A stretch of DNA of 64,000 nucleotides from Planctomycetota bacterium (GTDB lineage: Bacteria; Planctomycetota; UBA1135; UBA2386): contig JALORC010000038.1 of NCBI GenBank assembly GCA_025459175.1, forward strand, positions 1-64,000, given 5' to 3'. The notes beneath the pieces were generated by a model, which saw only the letters and a list, made by a program, of their open reading frames with translations, ran no database searches and had not been told where the DNA came from. Of this stretch, positions 26,370 to 34,452 are shown in pieces. The translations under genes were made by a program, and so were the position numbers. The first letter of the stretch is position 1. The number at the start of each line of letters is the position of its first letter.

Positions 26370-27599
26370 GTGCAGGGGAGCGACCAGGAAGCCGCGCGAG
26401 CGCACCACGGCCTGCGATCCACCGAGCGGGATGTCATCGCTTCGCGCGCCACGCTCTCGCACCTGACGGCGGCGGTCGACAGCATGGACAGCCATGTCTG
26501 TGTGCTCGATGCCGACGGTCGCATCCTGTGGGTCAACGAATCCTGGCGCCGGTTCGCGATCGAGAACGGCGGCCGACTGGAAGCGTGCTGCGAGGGCGTC
26601 GACTGTTTCGCGCTGCCGGCGCCGTCACCCGGACCGGCAGGTGGAACGGAGGCGCTGCTGCCCAGGCTCCGCGACGTTCTGGACGGCCGCTGCGAGCGGG
26701 CCGAGATCGAATACTGCTGCGAGGCCCCGGGTGGTCCGCGCTGGTTCCGCGCCAGCATCCGCGGCTACCACGAACGCGGCCAGCGGCGCGCGGTCGTGTC
26801 GCACCTGGACATCACCGCCGCCAAGCTCGCCGAGGCCGAACGCGCCGCGGCCGAGCAGCAGCGCCACGAGGCGCACAAGCTGGAGGTGATCGGCTCGATG
26901 GCCAGCGGCATCGCGCACGACTTCAACAACATCCTGACCGCGATCGTCGGCAACCTGGACCTGGCCCGCATGCAGGCCGAGGTCGGCAGCTCGATGCGCG
27001 AGGTGCTCGACGAGATCGGCAAGGCCAGCGAACGGGCGCGCGATCTCGTACGGCAGATCCTCGCGTTCCGCCCGCAGCGGCAACAGACCCGGCGGCTGCT
27101 GCCACTGGCACCACTGATCGAGGAGGCCACGGCCATGCTGCGCGCCGGCGCCGGTCGCGACCAGCGAGTCGAACTGCAGCTGGCCCCGGTCCCGCCGCTG
27201 CCGATCGACCCGACCCAGATCCACCAGGTGGTGCTGAACCTGCTGACCAATGCCAACCATGCGATCCGCTGCCGGGCCGACGGCGGCGGCACGATCGCGG
27301 TCGAGCTGACGGCGGTCGAACTGGCGGCGGCCGACGCCCGGCGACTGCCCGTCAGCGAGCCCGGCCCACACGCCCGCATCCGCGTGCGCGACACCGGTCC
27401 CGGCATCGCTGCCGACCTGCTGCCGCGGATCTTCGACCCCTACTTCACGACCAAGCCGGCCGGCAAGGGCAACGGCATCGGCCTCACGTTGGCGAAGGCC
27501 ATCGTGCGCGACCACGGCGGCAGCATCGACGTGCACAGCGAGCTCGGGGTCGGCACGACGTTCGACGTCTACCTGCCGCTCGCCGCGGCCGGGCGCTAA
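26370..27599 (+). CDS. Soluble PAS-domain sensor histidine kinase
   Basis: The 409-residue product has a PAS domain (about 35-150: HVCVLDADGRILWVNESWRR), a short coiled coil, a HisKA domain with the phospho-acceptor H in GSMASGIAHDFNNILTAIVG (about 172-191), and an HATPase with N box LNLLTNANHAI, G1 RVRDTGPGIA and G2 GKGNGIGLTLAKAI. No membrane segment is present, so it senses a cytosolic signal. The GTG at 26370 is the first start in frame and lacks a well-placed Shine-Dalgarno sequence; the promoter spacing points to an ATG at 26350 in another frame. No response regulator is adjacent. Its stop overlaps the stop of the convergent gene. Confidence 0.88.
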   Translation: MQGSDQEAARAHHGLRSTERDVIASRATLSHLTAAVDSMDSHVCVLDADGRILWVNESWRRFAIENGGRLEACCEGVDCFALPAPSPGPAGGTEALLPRLRDVLDGRCERAEIEYCCEAPGGPRWFRASIRGYHERGQRRAVVSHLDITAAKLAEAERAAAEQQRHEAHKLEVIGSMASGIAHDFNNILTAIVGNLDLARMQAEVGSSMREVLDEIGKASERARDLVRQILAFRPQRQQTRRLLPLAPLIEEATAMLRAGAGRDQRVELQLAPVPPLPIDPTQIHQVVLNLLTNANHAIRCRADGGGTIAVELTAVELAAADARRLPVSEPGPHARIRVRDTGPGIAADLLPRIFDPYFTTKPAGKGNGIGLTLAKAIVRDHGGSIDVHSELGVGTTFDVYLPLAAAGR

Positions 27600-29074
27600 C
27601 GCGGCGTGCGCTGCCGCGAGTACCAGGCGATGCCGTGCAGCGGCGCCCGCTCGCTGCCGCGCGCGCGCACCCCGGCGCAACGCAGCTCGTAGACGCGACC
27701 GTCCTCGAGCCCGTCGCACCGCAGGTCGACCGTGAGGCCGTCCGCGGCCGTGGTGGCCGCGCTCACCACTTCCGGATGCTGGTCGCGCGGCGGGCAGCCG
27801 TAGTTCTCGTGGTGGTCGTAGGTCCAGCTGCGCACCGCGAAGCTCGCGACGACGGCCGACGCGTCGCTGACCGGCTGCGTGAACCGCAGCCGGAAGCCAT
27901 CGGCGCGCGCGGTCACCTCGAGCAGTTCGAACGGCTCGCCGCCCTTCCACACCAGCCGCTGCAAACCGTGTTCGGCCTGGCCGAGCGAGCCCCAACCGCG
28001 GTTCGTCAGCCCGCACCACAACGTGCCGCGTTCGCCCCACGCGAGTCGCGTGATGCCGCACTGGAAGCCGCGCCGGAACGGATAGCAGGCGCCCTGGAAC
28101 TTCCCGTCGACCTGCTCGAGCGAGATCCGGAACACCTCCGCCGAGTACTGGTCGCCGCAGAACACCTGGCCGCGGAACGGCCCGAAGTTGCCCTCGCTGT
28201 CCCAGACGAACCCGCCCGGCGATCGCCCGCACAGGTCGTACGGGATCCACACCGCCGGCAGCGTGAAGCGCGGGATCGTGCGCGCGGCCTCGGCCATGCG
28301 CAGCCCGCTCTTCACCTCGCCCGGATGCGCGACGCGGCTCTCCGGTCGCTGGCACGATTCGATGCCCCACGGATGGCCGTGGAAGTCCCCTTCCTGCAGC
28401 AGCGCGAACTTGCTGGTCGCGCACCACTCGCCCTGGTTGTCCGTGTACCAGACCGAACCGTCGGGCGCGGTGCCGACCCCGGCCGGCGACCGCAGCCCGG
28501 CGCACACCGGCTCGAACGCACCACCGCCGGCCGGCACCCGGATCGCGAACCCGCGCCACGGCGCGCGGCCGAACGGTTCGTCGCCGAACGGCTTGTTCAG
28601 CGTGATCCAGAACGAGCCGTCGCCGGCGACGGTCGGCCCGAACGCATACTCGTGGTAGTTGCCCGACAACGGCCAACCCTGCGCCATCGTGCGCAGCTCG
28701 TCCATGCGCCCGTCGCCGTCGGTGTCGCGCAGCGCCGACAGTTCGCCGCGCTGCGCACACCACAACGCGCCATCGCGATCGACCAGCCCGAGCGGCTCCT
28801 GCAGGCCTTCGGCCCACAGCTGCGCCCGCGGCGCCTTGCTCGACGCGGCCTCGATGCGCCAGATCTCGCCGCGCCGGGTGGCGACGAACAGCGTGTCGCC
28901 CCGCACCACGAGACCACCGACCTCGAGCACGACCTCCGGCGGCAACGGCACGTCGTGGATCGCCAGCAGTTCGATCTCGGCAGCGTGCGGCACCGAAGCG
29001 ACCGGCGCCGGCGACGCCGGCTCCTGCGGCAGCAGCGAGCCCAGACCGAACACGATCGCAGCGGGAATCACCAT
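27596..29074 (-). CDS. Secreted beta-propeller, sugar dehydrogenase/PVC type
   Basis: This 492-residue protein has a signal peptide (MVIPAAIVFGLGSLLPQ). The propeller blades include GGLVVRGDTLFVATRRGEIW, GLVDRDGALWCAQRGELSAL, LRDTDGDGRMDELRT (a calcium-like loop) and LRSPAGVGTAPDGSVWYTDN. This is the pattern of PQQ-dependent soluble dehydrogenase-like/NHL propellers that planctomycetes often join to cytochromes. The last 110 residues are a beta-rich domain. Its ATG overlaps the end of the cytochrome gene by seven bases, so the two are coupled and probably work as a periplasmic redox pair. Cofactor and substrate are unknown. Confidence 0.8.
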   Translation of the reverse strand: MVIPAAIVFGLGSLLPQEPASPAPVASVPHAAEIELLAIHDVPLPPEVVLEVGGLVVRGDTLFVATRRGEIWRIEAASSKAPRAQLWAEGLQEPLGLVDRDGALWCAQRGELSALRDTDGDGRMDELRTMAQGWPLSGNYHEYAFGPTVAGDGSFWITLNKPFGDEPFGRAPWRGFAIRVPAGGGAFEPVCAGLRSPAGVGTAPDGSVWYTDNQGEWCATSKFALLQEGDFHGHPWGIESCQRPESRVAHPGEVKSGLRMAEAARTIPRFTLPAVWIPYDLCGRSPGGFVWDSEGNFGPFRGQVFCGDQYSAEVFRISLEQVDGKFQGACYPFRRGFQCGITRLAWGERGTLWCGLTNRGWGSLGQAEHGLQRLVWKGGEPFELLEVTARADGFRLRFTQPVSDASAVVASFAVRSWTYDHHENYGCPPRDQHPEVVSAATTAADGLTVDLRCDGLEDGRVYELRCAGVRARGSERAPLHGIAWYSRQRTPR

Positions 29075-31485
29075 CGGTAGACGACCTCCAGACGTTGGCC
29101 AGCGGTCAGCGCATGGCGCGCGGCCTGCACACCGTCGACCAGGGCCTCGACCCCGGGCACGGTCGGGAACACGAACTCGAGCGCGCCCTCGACGCAGCGC
29201 AACGTGCGCACCACTTCGCTGCCGGCGGCCGACAGCCGCGGCCGCGCCGAGTCCTCGTAGACCGCATCGCCGGCCGCCACCACCAATACCGGGTAGCCAT
29301 CGGCATCGCGCCGCTGGCCGCGCAACGAACGCGTGCGACCGTCGCCGAGCGCCGGCTCGCGCAGCGTCACGTGGTCGACGCCTTTGGGCAGCAGCAGTTC
29401 GCCGGCGCGGCCGCTCCAGGTGCCTTTGGCGTCGACGAAGTCGCCGCGCCACAGCCAGACCAACGCCGGGGCGGCGAGGTCGTACGCGAAGTGCGTGCGT
29501 TCGGGTGTGCCGACGCACAGACAGCGCGCCGACACCCCCTGCAGGAACGCGCCGTGCAGCCGCGGTCCGGTCGTCGGCTGCAGCACCAGCGCACCGGGCA
29601 CCGGCAGGCCGTTCGGCAGCGGCGCCGCGGCGCCGAGCGACAGCCAGGTCCGCAGCGCATCGGCATCGGCGCGCGCCGCGTCGTCGACGACCGGCCACAG
29701 CGCCGGCATTCGGGTGCCCGGCCGCAACTGGTGCGGCACGAGCAGCCAGTCGCGGAACCAGCCGGGCTGCGTGCGTTCGTATTGCAGACCGAGGTCCATG
29801 CCCTGCGGACCGAGCGCCCGCGCGCCCTGGAAGCCGTGGCAGGTGATGCAGTTCTTGCCGGTGGTGCCGGCGAGTTCGCGCCCGCGCGCCGCGGCGGCGA
29901 CGGTGAACGGCGGCTCGGCCATCGCCGTCGCCGGCGCATCGACGGCGGCGAACCACGCCGCGTAGGCCTTGGCCCGCTCCGGCGCGAGCTTCGGCATCGC
30001 CGCGCGCAGATACGGCCGCGCCCGCTTGGCGCCGGTCAACACCTGCTCGATCCACTGCGGTCGCAACCGGGCCCCGGCGCCACTGAGGTCCGGCGGCAAC
30101 TTGCCTTCGTCGCCGAGGTCCTCGACCTCGACCAACCGTTCGCGCACCGGCGGCGGCAGGCCGCCGCGACCGTCGCGCGAATGACAGCGCAAGCAGCCGT
30201 CGGCCTCCATGGCCTGGAACAACGCCACGGCCGGCGTCGCCGGCGCGGCCAGCTGCGGCTGCACCGCGGTGGCGATCGCCGCCGCGCCGGGCACCTGCGG
30301 ACACTCCGCGTTGCCGAGCCGGGCCAACGGCATCGCCGGCGCCGGTGCTGGCAGCGCCGCGAAGGCCTGGTCGTCGATCGTGTGGCACGCGTCGCAGCGG
30401 CGCTCGCGCGCGGCGCGGCGGCCGCGTTCGACGGCATCGGCGGCGGGCGCGGGGCGCGCCGGCGGCGGCACCAGCGCATCGGCGCTGCTGCTGGCGCGCT
30501 CGCCAGGCACCGGCGCCTCGTCGACGCCGGGGCCGCGCCACAGCACTTCGAGGCTCGCCCCACCGCCGGCCTGCGTGTAGTCGACGCGCAGCGCGTGTGG
30601 CCCGGCGGTCAGGGTCACCGTGCCCTCGGCGCGACGGTGCGGCGCCAGGCCTTCGTTGCGGACCACCAGCTGGTCGTCGATCCACAACCACGAACTGTCG
30701 TCGCTGCCGGTCGTGAACGTCCACTCGCCGTCCGCCGGCACGTCGAGCACCGCGGTCCAGCGCAGCACGAAGTGGTGGTCGCGGGTGCCGTGACTGGCAT
30801 CGATCGTCATCGCGCGACCGGCCGCCACCGGCACCGCAGCGCCGAGTTCGGGCTGCCCTTCGGTGTCGATGCGCCGCTCGAAGCAGGACCACGCGAAGCC
30901 CGGCAGCTTCGGTTCGGTGCGCAGCTGCTCGCGCAGCAATGCGGCCGCCAGTTCGGTCGCCGCGGTGGCGTCGACGGCGGGATGCGCGAGGCCCGGGCGA
31001 TGCTCGTCCGGCGCCGACAGGAACGCTGCCAGCGTACTGGCATCGACGCGCGCCGACAGCCCGGCGAAGGCCGTCGGCGCATGGCAGGCGCCACAGGCGA
31101 GTTCCCCGAGGCGCCGTTCGCCGCGGGCGATGGTGGCAGCCGCGGTGGGCACGCTCGCGGTGGCCGGCGGGGCCGTGGCCAACGACGCGACGAACGCGGC
31201 GAGGTCGGCGGCAGCAACACCGCCATGGTGACGACGCAGCATCGACTCGCCACCGTCGTCGCGCCGCCACGCAGCGGCCTGCGCCAACGCCGGACCTTGG
31301 CGCGGCGCCAGTCGCTCCGCCGCTGGCCCCGCCGCGGCGTGACAGCGCGTGCAGCCCTGCCGCGCCACCACCAGTTCGGCGGCCAGCTGCTCGTGGCTCG
31401 GCGGCGCCGCGACGCCCACTGCCGCCGAACGCGGCCCGCAACCGACTGCCGCCGCGAGGATCGTCACCGACAACAGGCGTCGCAT
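29068..31485 (-). CDS. Five-haem c-type cytochrome lipoprotein with PA14 domain
   Basis: This 805-residue protein has a lipoprotein-like signal (ILAAAVGC, Cys16) and five CXXCH haem c motifs: CTRCH (45), CGACH (131), CDACH (364), CLRCH (431) and CITCH (546). Residues about 195-320 form a PA14-like carbohydrate-binding domain (WTFTTGSDDSSWLWIDDQLV). The C-terminal 210 residues are beta-rich and have no haem. The layout suggests a membrane-anchored electron-transfer protein that also binds a glycan. It is coupled to the propeller dehydrogenase-like gene downstream, which could pass electrons to it. The natural electron acceptor is not visible. Confidence 0.88.
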   Translation of the reverse strand: MRRLLSVTILAAAVGCGPRSAAVGVAAPPSHEQLAAELVVARQGCTRCHAAAGPAAERLAPRQGPALAQAAAWRRDDGGESMLRRHHGGVAAADLAAFVASLATAPPATASVPTAAATIARGERRLGELACGACHAPTAFAGLSARVDASTLAAFLSAPDEHRPGLAHPAVDATAATELAAALLREQLRTEPKLPGFAWSCFERRIDTEGQPELGAAVPVAAGRAMTIDASHGTRDHHFVLRWTAVLDVPADGEWTFTTGSDDSSWLWIDDQLVVRNEGLAPHRRAEGTVTLTAGPHALRVDYTQAGGGASLEVLWRGPGVDEAPVPGERASSSADALVPPPARPAPAADAVERGRRAARERRCDACHTIDDQAFAALPAPAPAMPLARLGNAECPQVPGAAAIATAVQPQLAAPATPAVALFQAMEADGCLRCHSRDGRGGLPPPVRERLVEVEDLGDEGKLPPDLSGAGARLRPQWIEQVLTGAKRARPYLRAAMPKLAPERAKAYAAWFAAVDAPATAMAEPPFTVAAAARGRELAGTTGKNCITCHGFQGARALGPQGMDLGLQYERTQPGWFRDWLLVPHQLRPGTRMPALWPVVDDAARADADALRTWLSLGAAAPLPNGLPVPGALVLQPTTGPRLHGAFLQGVSARCLCVGTPERTHFAYDLAAPALVWLWRGDFVDAKGTWSGRAGELLLPKGVDHVTLREPALGDGRTRSLRGQRRDADGYPVLVVAAGDAVYEDSARPRLSAAGSEVVRTLRCVEGALEFVFPTVPGVEALVDGVQAARHALTAGQRLEVVYRW

Positions 31486-31533
31486 CCGCGCAGCTTGCCG
31501 GGGCCGGCCACCGGCTGCAACGCCGGAGGGCGA

Positions 31534-34452
31534 TCAGGGCAGCTGCACGCGGCGCAACGAGTCGCCGGGCTCGACGCGCACGCTCTTCGGCGGCCCTGCG
31601 CGATCGAGCAGCATCACCGTGTAGACCCCGGCGCCGCGGTTGGCGAACGAGGCCCGGCCGATGTCGTCGATCTCGGCGGTGGCCAGTACCCGGCTGCCGC
31701 GCCGCAGCTGCACGAAACCACCCTCGCGCGCCAACGTCGCGCCGACCGACACCTCGATCAAAGCACCTCGCTCGAGCGTCACCACGTACGGCTCCGAGGT
31801 CAGCAGGTCGGCCGGCAGCTGCAGGTCCACCACCGCCGGCGCGAAGCCCGGGGCCCGCACCACGAGGCGCGACGAACGCCCGGTGATGCCGGTGATCCGG
31901 AACGTGCCGTCGGCGGCACTGCGGGTCCGGCCCTCGAACAATTCCAGGTCGGTCTCCTCGCCGAGCAGCACCATCGCATCGGCGACGGGCAGACCGGCGG
32001 CATCGCGCACGACCCCGAGCAGCCGACCACCGGGCTCGAGCAGCACGTCCTTCAGCACATGTTCCTGGTTGGCCGTCAGCACCTGCTCGGACACGAACGG
32101 CGCATAGCCGTCGCACCAGATCTCGAGCCGCACGCGACCGATCGGCGCCGACGACCACCGCAGTTCGCCGTCGACGAACTCGATCCACCGGCTCGACGCA
32201 TCGCCTTCGACCGCGCCGTCGGCGCCGTCGATGCGGGACCAGCGCAGCACGCCGGCGGCGATGCGCTTCTGGCCCGGCAAGCCGGCGATGCGCGCGATGA
32301 CGGTGCAGGTCGGCGGCGTGTCGAGCTGCACCGCGACCTGCCGCTGGCTCGGCTCGACCTGCAGCACGCGCGCGCGGCTGCGATCGCCGTGCGACACCAC
32401 GAGGTCGATCGCCCGCTCCGGCAGTTCGAGCTGGAACTCACCCGCGCCGTCGGTCGCGATCGACTGGGTGCCGCTGCCGCGCACGCTGACGACGGCGCCC
32501 ACCAGTGGCTGCCCGGCGCTGCCGGTGACGACGCCTCGCACGCTGCGGCCGAGCTCCAATCGCAGCAGCACCGGCGGCGGCGGTGGCGCGTCTTCGCCGC
32601 GCAGCAGCACCGGTTGCGGCAGCTCGACGCTGCCCGACTGCGCCCCGAGCCGGGCCCGGACGCGATACTCCCCGGCGACCAGATCGTCGACGACCCACTG
32701 GCCGTTCGGATCGGTCAGGGCCACGGCCTTCGCCTGCCGGCCGTCGACCGACACCACGGCCCCGGCGACCGGGCGCGACTGCGCGCCGTCACCGCGCACG
32801 ACCCGACCGGCGAGCCGCAGCCCGCGCGCCAGCTGGATGTCGCCGAGATCGACACGGCCACCGGGCGGCGGCACCGCGACCCGCAACCACCGACTGCCGT
32901 AGCCACGCGACACGGGCCGCACGATCGGCGCCCCGGGCGGCAGACCGCGGAGCTCGAAGGTGCCGTCGGCGGCCGAGGTCACCAGTGGCTCGTCGCGGTC
33001 GGCGCCCGCCAACTGCGCCAGCTGGCTGGTCAACGAGCCGATGTCGAGCTCGAGCGCCGCATCGCCGATCGACCGCACGTTCTCGAGCAGCACCTTGGTC
33101 GGCATCACCACCACGCCGGCGACCGGTCGGCCGGCGGTGTCGACGAACCGGCCTCGCACCCGCGACGGCGGCACCACACCGATGTCGAGCTCGGTGCGGC
33201 GCGACTCCTCGATGGACACCGACACCTCGGTCGTCATCGAGCGCTGGAACGCGAACTCGCCGTCGATCAGCCGCAGCGTCGCGAGTCCGGGCGACAGCGG
33301 CTGGTCGAACCGGAACGTGCCATCGGCGGCAATCACCGCAAAGGCCAGCTGGCCGGCCTTGTCGCGCAGCTGGATGCGTTCGCCGCCGCGGTGCAACGCC
33401 GGCGGCCGGTGCGTGTCGAGACTGCCGCTGACCACCGAGCGGGCCGGCATCTCGATCTGCAGATCGGCCGCCACCACGCCCACCGCCTCGGTGCGGACCA
33501 CGCTGCCGTGATCCGGGTGCCGGACCAGGAATCGCATGCTGCCGCGCGGCACGCCGGCGAGCAGGAACCCACCGTCGGCACCGGTGCGCACCTCGATCGG
33601 ATCGACCTGGCCCGGCTTCTGGTTCAACGGCAGCAGCTGCACCAGCGCCCCCTCGACGGGCGCCTGGGTGGCCAGTGCGGTGACCCGGCCCCGCAGCGGG
33701 GTCATCGACGGTCGCTCGAACCGCACGTCGAACGAACGCACCTCACCGATCACCAGCGACGGAAACGACGCCGGTTGCCAGTTCGCGTGCCGGGCCACGA
33801 GCCGCACGCTGCCGCCGCGCACGTTGCCGAACGCGTAGCGGCCGTTGCGGCCGGTGACGGCCACCTGCACGCGCCGCGCATCGCCGGTCAGCGGCTCGAG
33901 CGCGACCCGCGCGCCGATCACCGGTGCCCCGGCGTCGTTGGTCACCACGCCGCCGAGCGGGAAGCCCGGCTCGAGCCGCAGTTCGAGCGGCATACCGTTG
34001 GTCGGTACCTCGACCAGGCCTCCGGCGAACGACGCGTGCTCGAAACCGATCAGCAACCCCAGCGGGTCGTCGACGCCGAACTGGAACAGGCCGTCGCGCC
34101 CGGTGAACACGGCCTGGTCGATCGGCTCGCGCTGCCACTCGGGCCACTCGGTGGCGGCGCGATACAGGGTCACCGTGGCCCCGGCCGCCGGATCGCCGCC
34201 AGGCAGACGCACGATGCCGCGCACCGACGCGCCGCGTTCGGCCGGGGCAGCGGCGCGCGGTGCCACCACCGGCTGCCGGGCCGCAGCCGGCTCGACGACC
34301 TGGTTCGCCGGCGCCTTGCTCGACGCCGTCGCCGCCACACCGCGGGTGGCGCGGGCGATCATCGCCCCGACCCCGATGCCGAGCCCGAGCAGCACGCAGG
34401 TGCCGATCAGCCAGGCCAGTCGCCGGTGACGCTCGGCCCACGGCGCCCTCAT
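31534..34452 (-). CDS. Membrane-anchored protein with carboxypeptidase-regulatory-like repeats
   Basis: The 972-residue product has an N-terminal membrane segment (LAWLIGTCVLLGLGIGVGA, about 12-30), a short linker, and then about eight to ten beta-sandwich repeats of the carboxypeptidase regulatory-like/CnaB type. Examples are RGIVRLPGGDPAAGATVTLY, GGVVTNDAGAPVIGARVAL, RGRFVDTAGRPVAGVVVMPT and RGVVTGSAGQPLVGAVVSV. No enzyme domain is seen; it should be a cell-surface or periplasmic binding protein. It is the third gene of the sigma factor-kinase operon; its ATG overlaps the kinase stop (ATGA), so it may be the sensor or target of that signalling pair. Confidence 0.88.
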   Translation of the reverse strand: MRAPWAERHRRLAWLIGTCVLLGLGIGVGAMIARATRGVAATASSKAPANQVVEPAAARQPVVAPRAAAPAERGASVRGIVRLPGGDPAAGATVTLYRAATEWPEWQREPIDQAVFTGRDGLFQFGVDDPLGLLIGFEHASFAGGLVEVPTNGMPLELRLEPGFPLGGVVTNDAGAPVIGARVALEPLTGDARRVQVAVTGRNGRYAFGNVRGGSVRLVARHANWQPASFPSLVIGEVRSFDVRFERPSMTPLRGRVTALATQAPVEGALVQLLPLNQKPGQVDPIEVRTGADGGFLLAGVPRGSMRFLVRHPDHGSVVRTEAVGVVAADLQIEMPARSVVSGSLDTHRPPALHRGGERIQLRDKAGQLAFAVIAADGTFRFDQPLSPGLATLRLIDGEFAFQRSMTTEVSVSIEESRRTELDIGVVPPSRVRGRFVDTAGRPVAGVVVMPTKVLLENVRSIGDAALELDIGSLTSQLAQLAGADRDEPLVTSAADGTFELRGLPPGAPIVRPVSRGYGSRWLRVAVPPPGGRVDLGDIQLARGLRLAGRVVRGDGAQSRPVAGAVVSVDGRQAKAVALTDPNGQWVVDDLVAGEYRVRARLGAQSGSVELPQPVLLRGEDAPPPPPVLLRLELGRSVRGVVTGSAGQPLVGAVVSVRGSGTQSIATDGAGEFQLELPERAIDLVVSHGDRSRARVLQVEPSQRQVAVQLDTPPTCTVIARIAGLPGQKRIAAGVLRWSRIDGADGAVEGDASSRWIEFVDGELRWSSAPIGRVRLEIWCDGYAPFVSEQVLTANQEHVLKDVLLEPGGRLLGVVRDAAGLPVADAMVLLGEETDLELFEGRTRSAADGTFRITGITGRSSRLVVRAPGFAPAVVDLQLPADLLTSEPYVVTLERGALIEVSVGATLAREGGFVQLRRGSRVLATAEIDDIGRASFANRGAGVYTVMLLDRAGPPKSVRVEPGDSLRRVQLP

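Noticed and set aside
31491-31520. GC-rich imperfect hairpin between the repeat-protein and cytochrome genes
   Set aside because: The stem is imperfect and no T-run follows; such hairpins are common by chance at this GC content.
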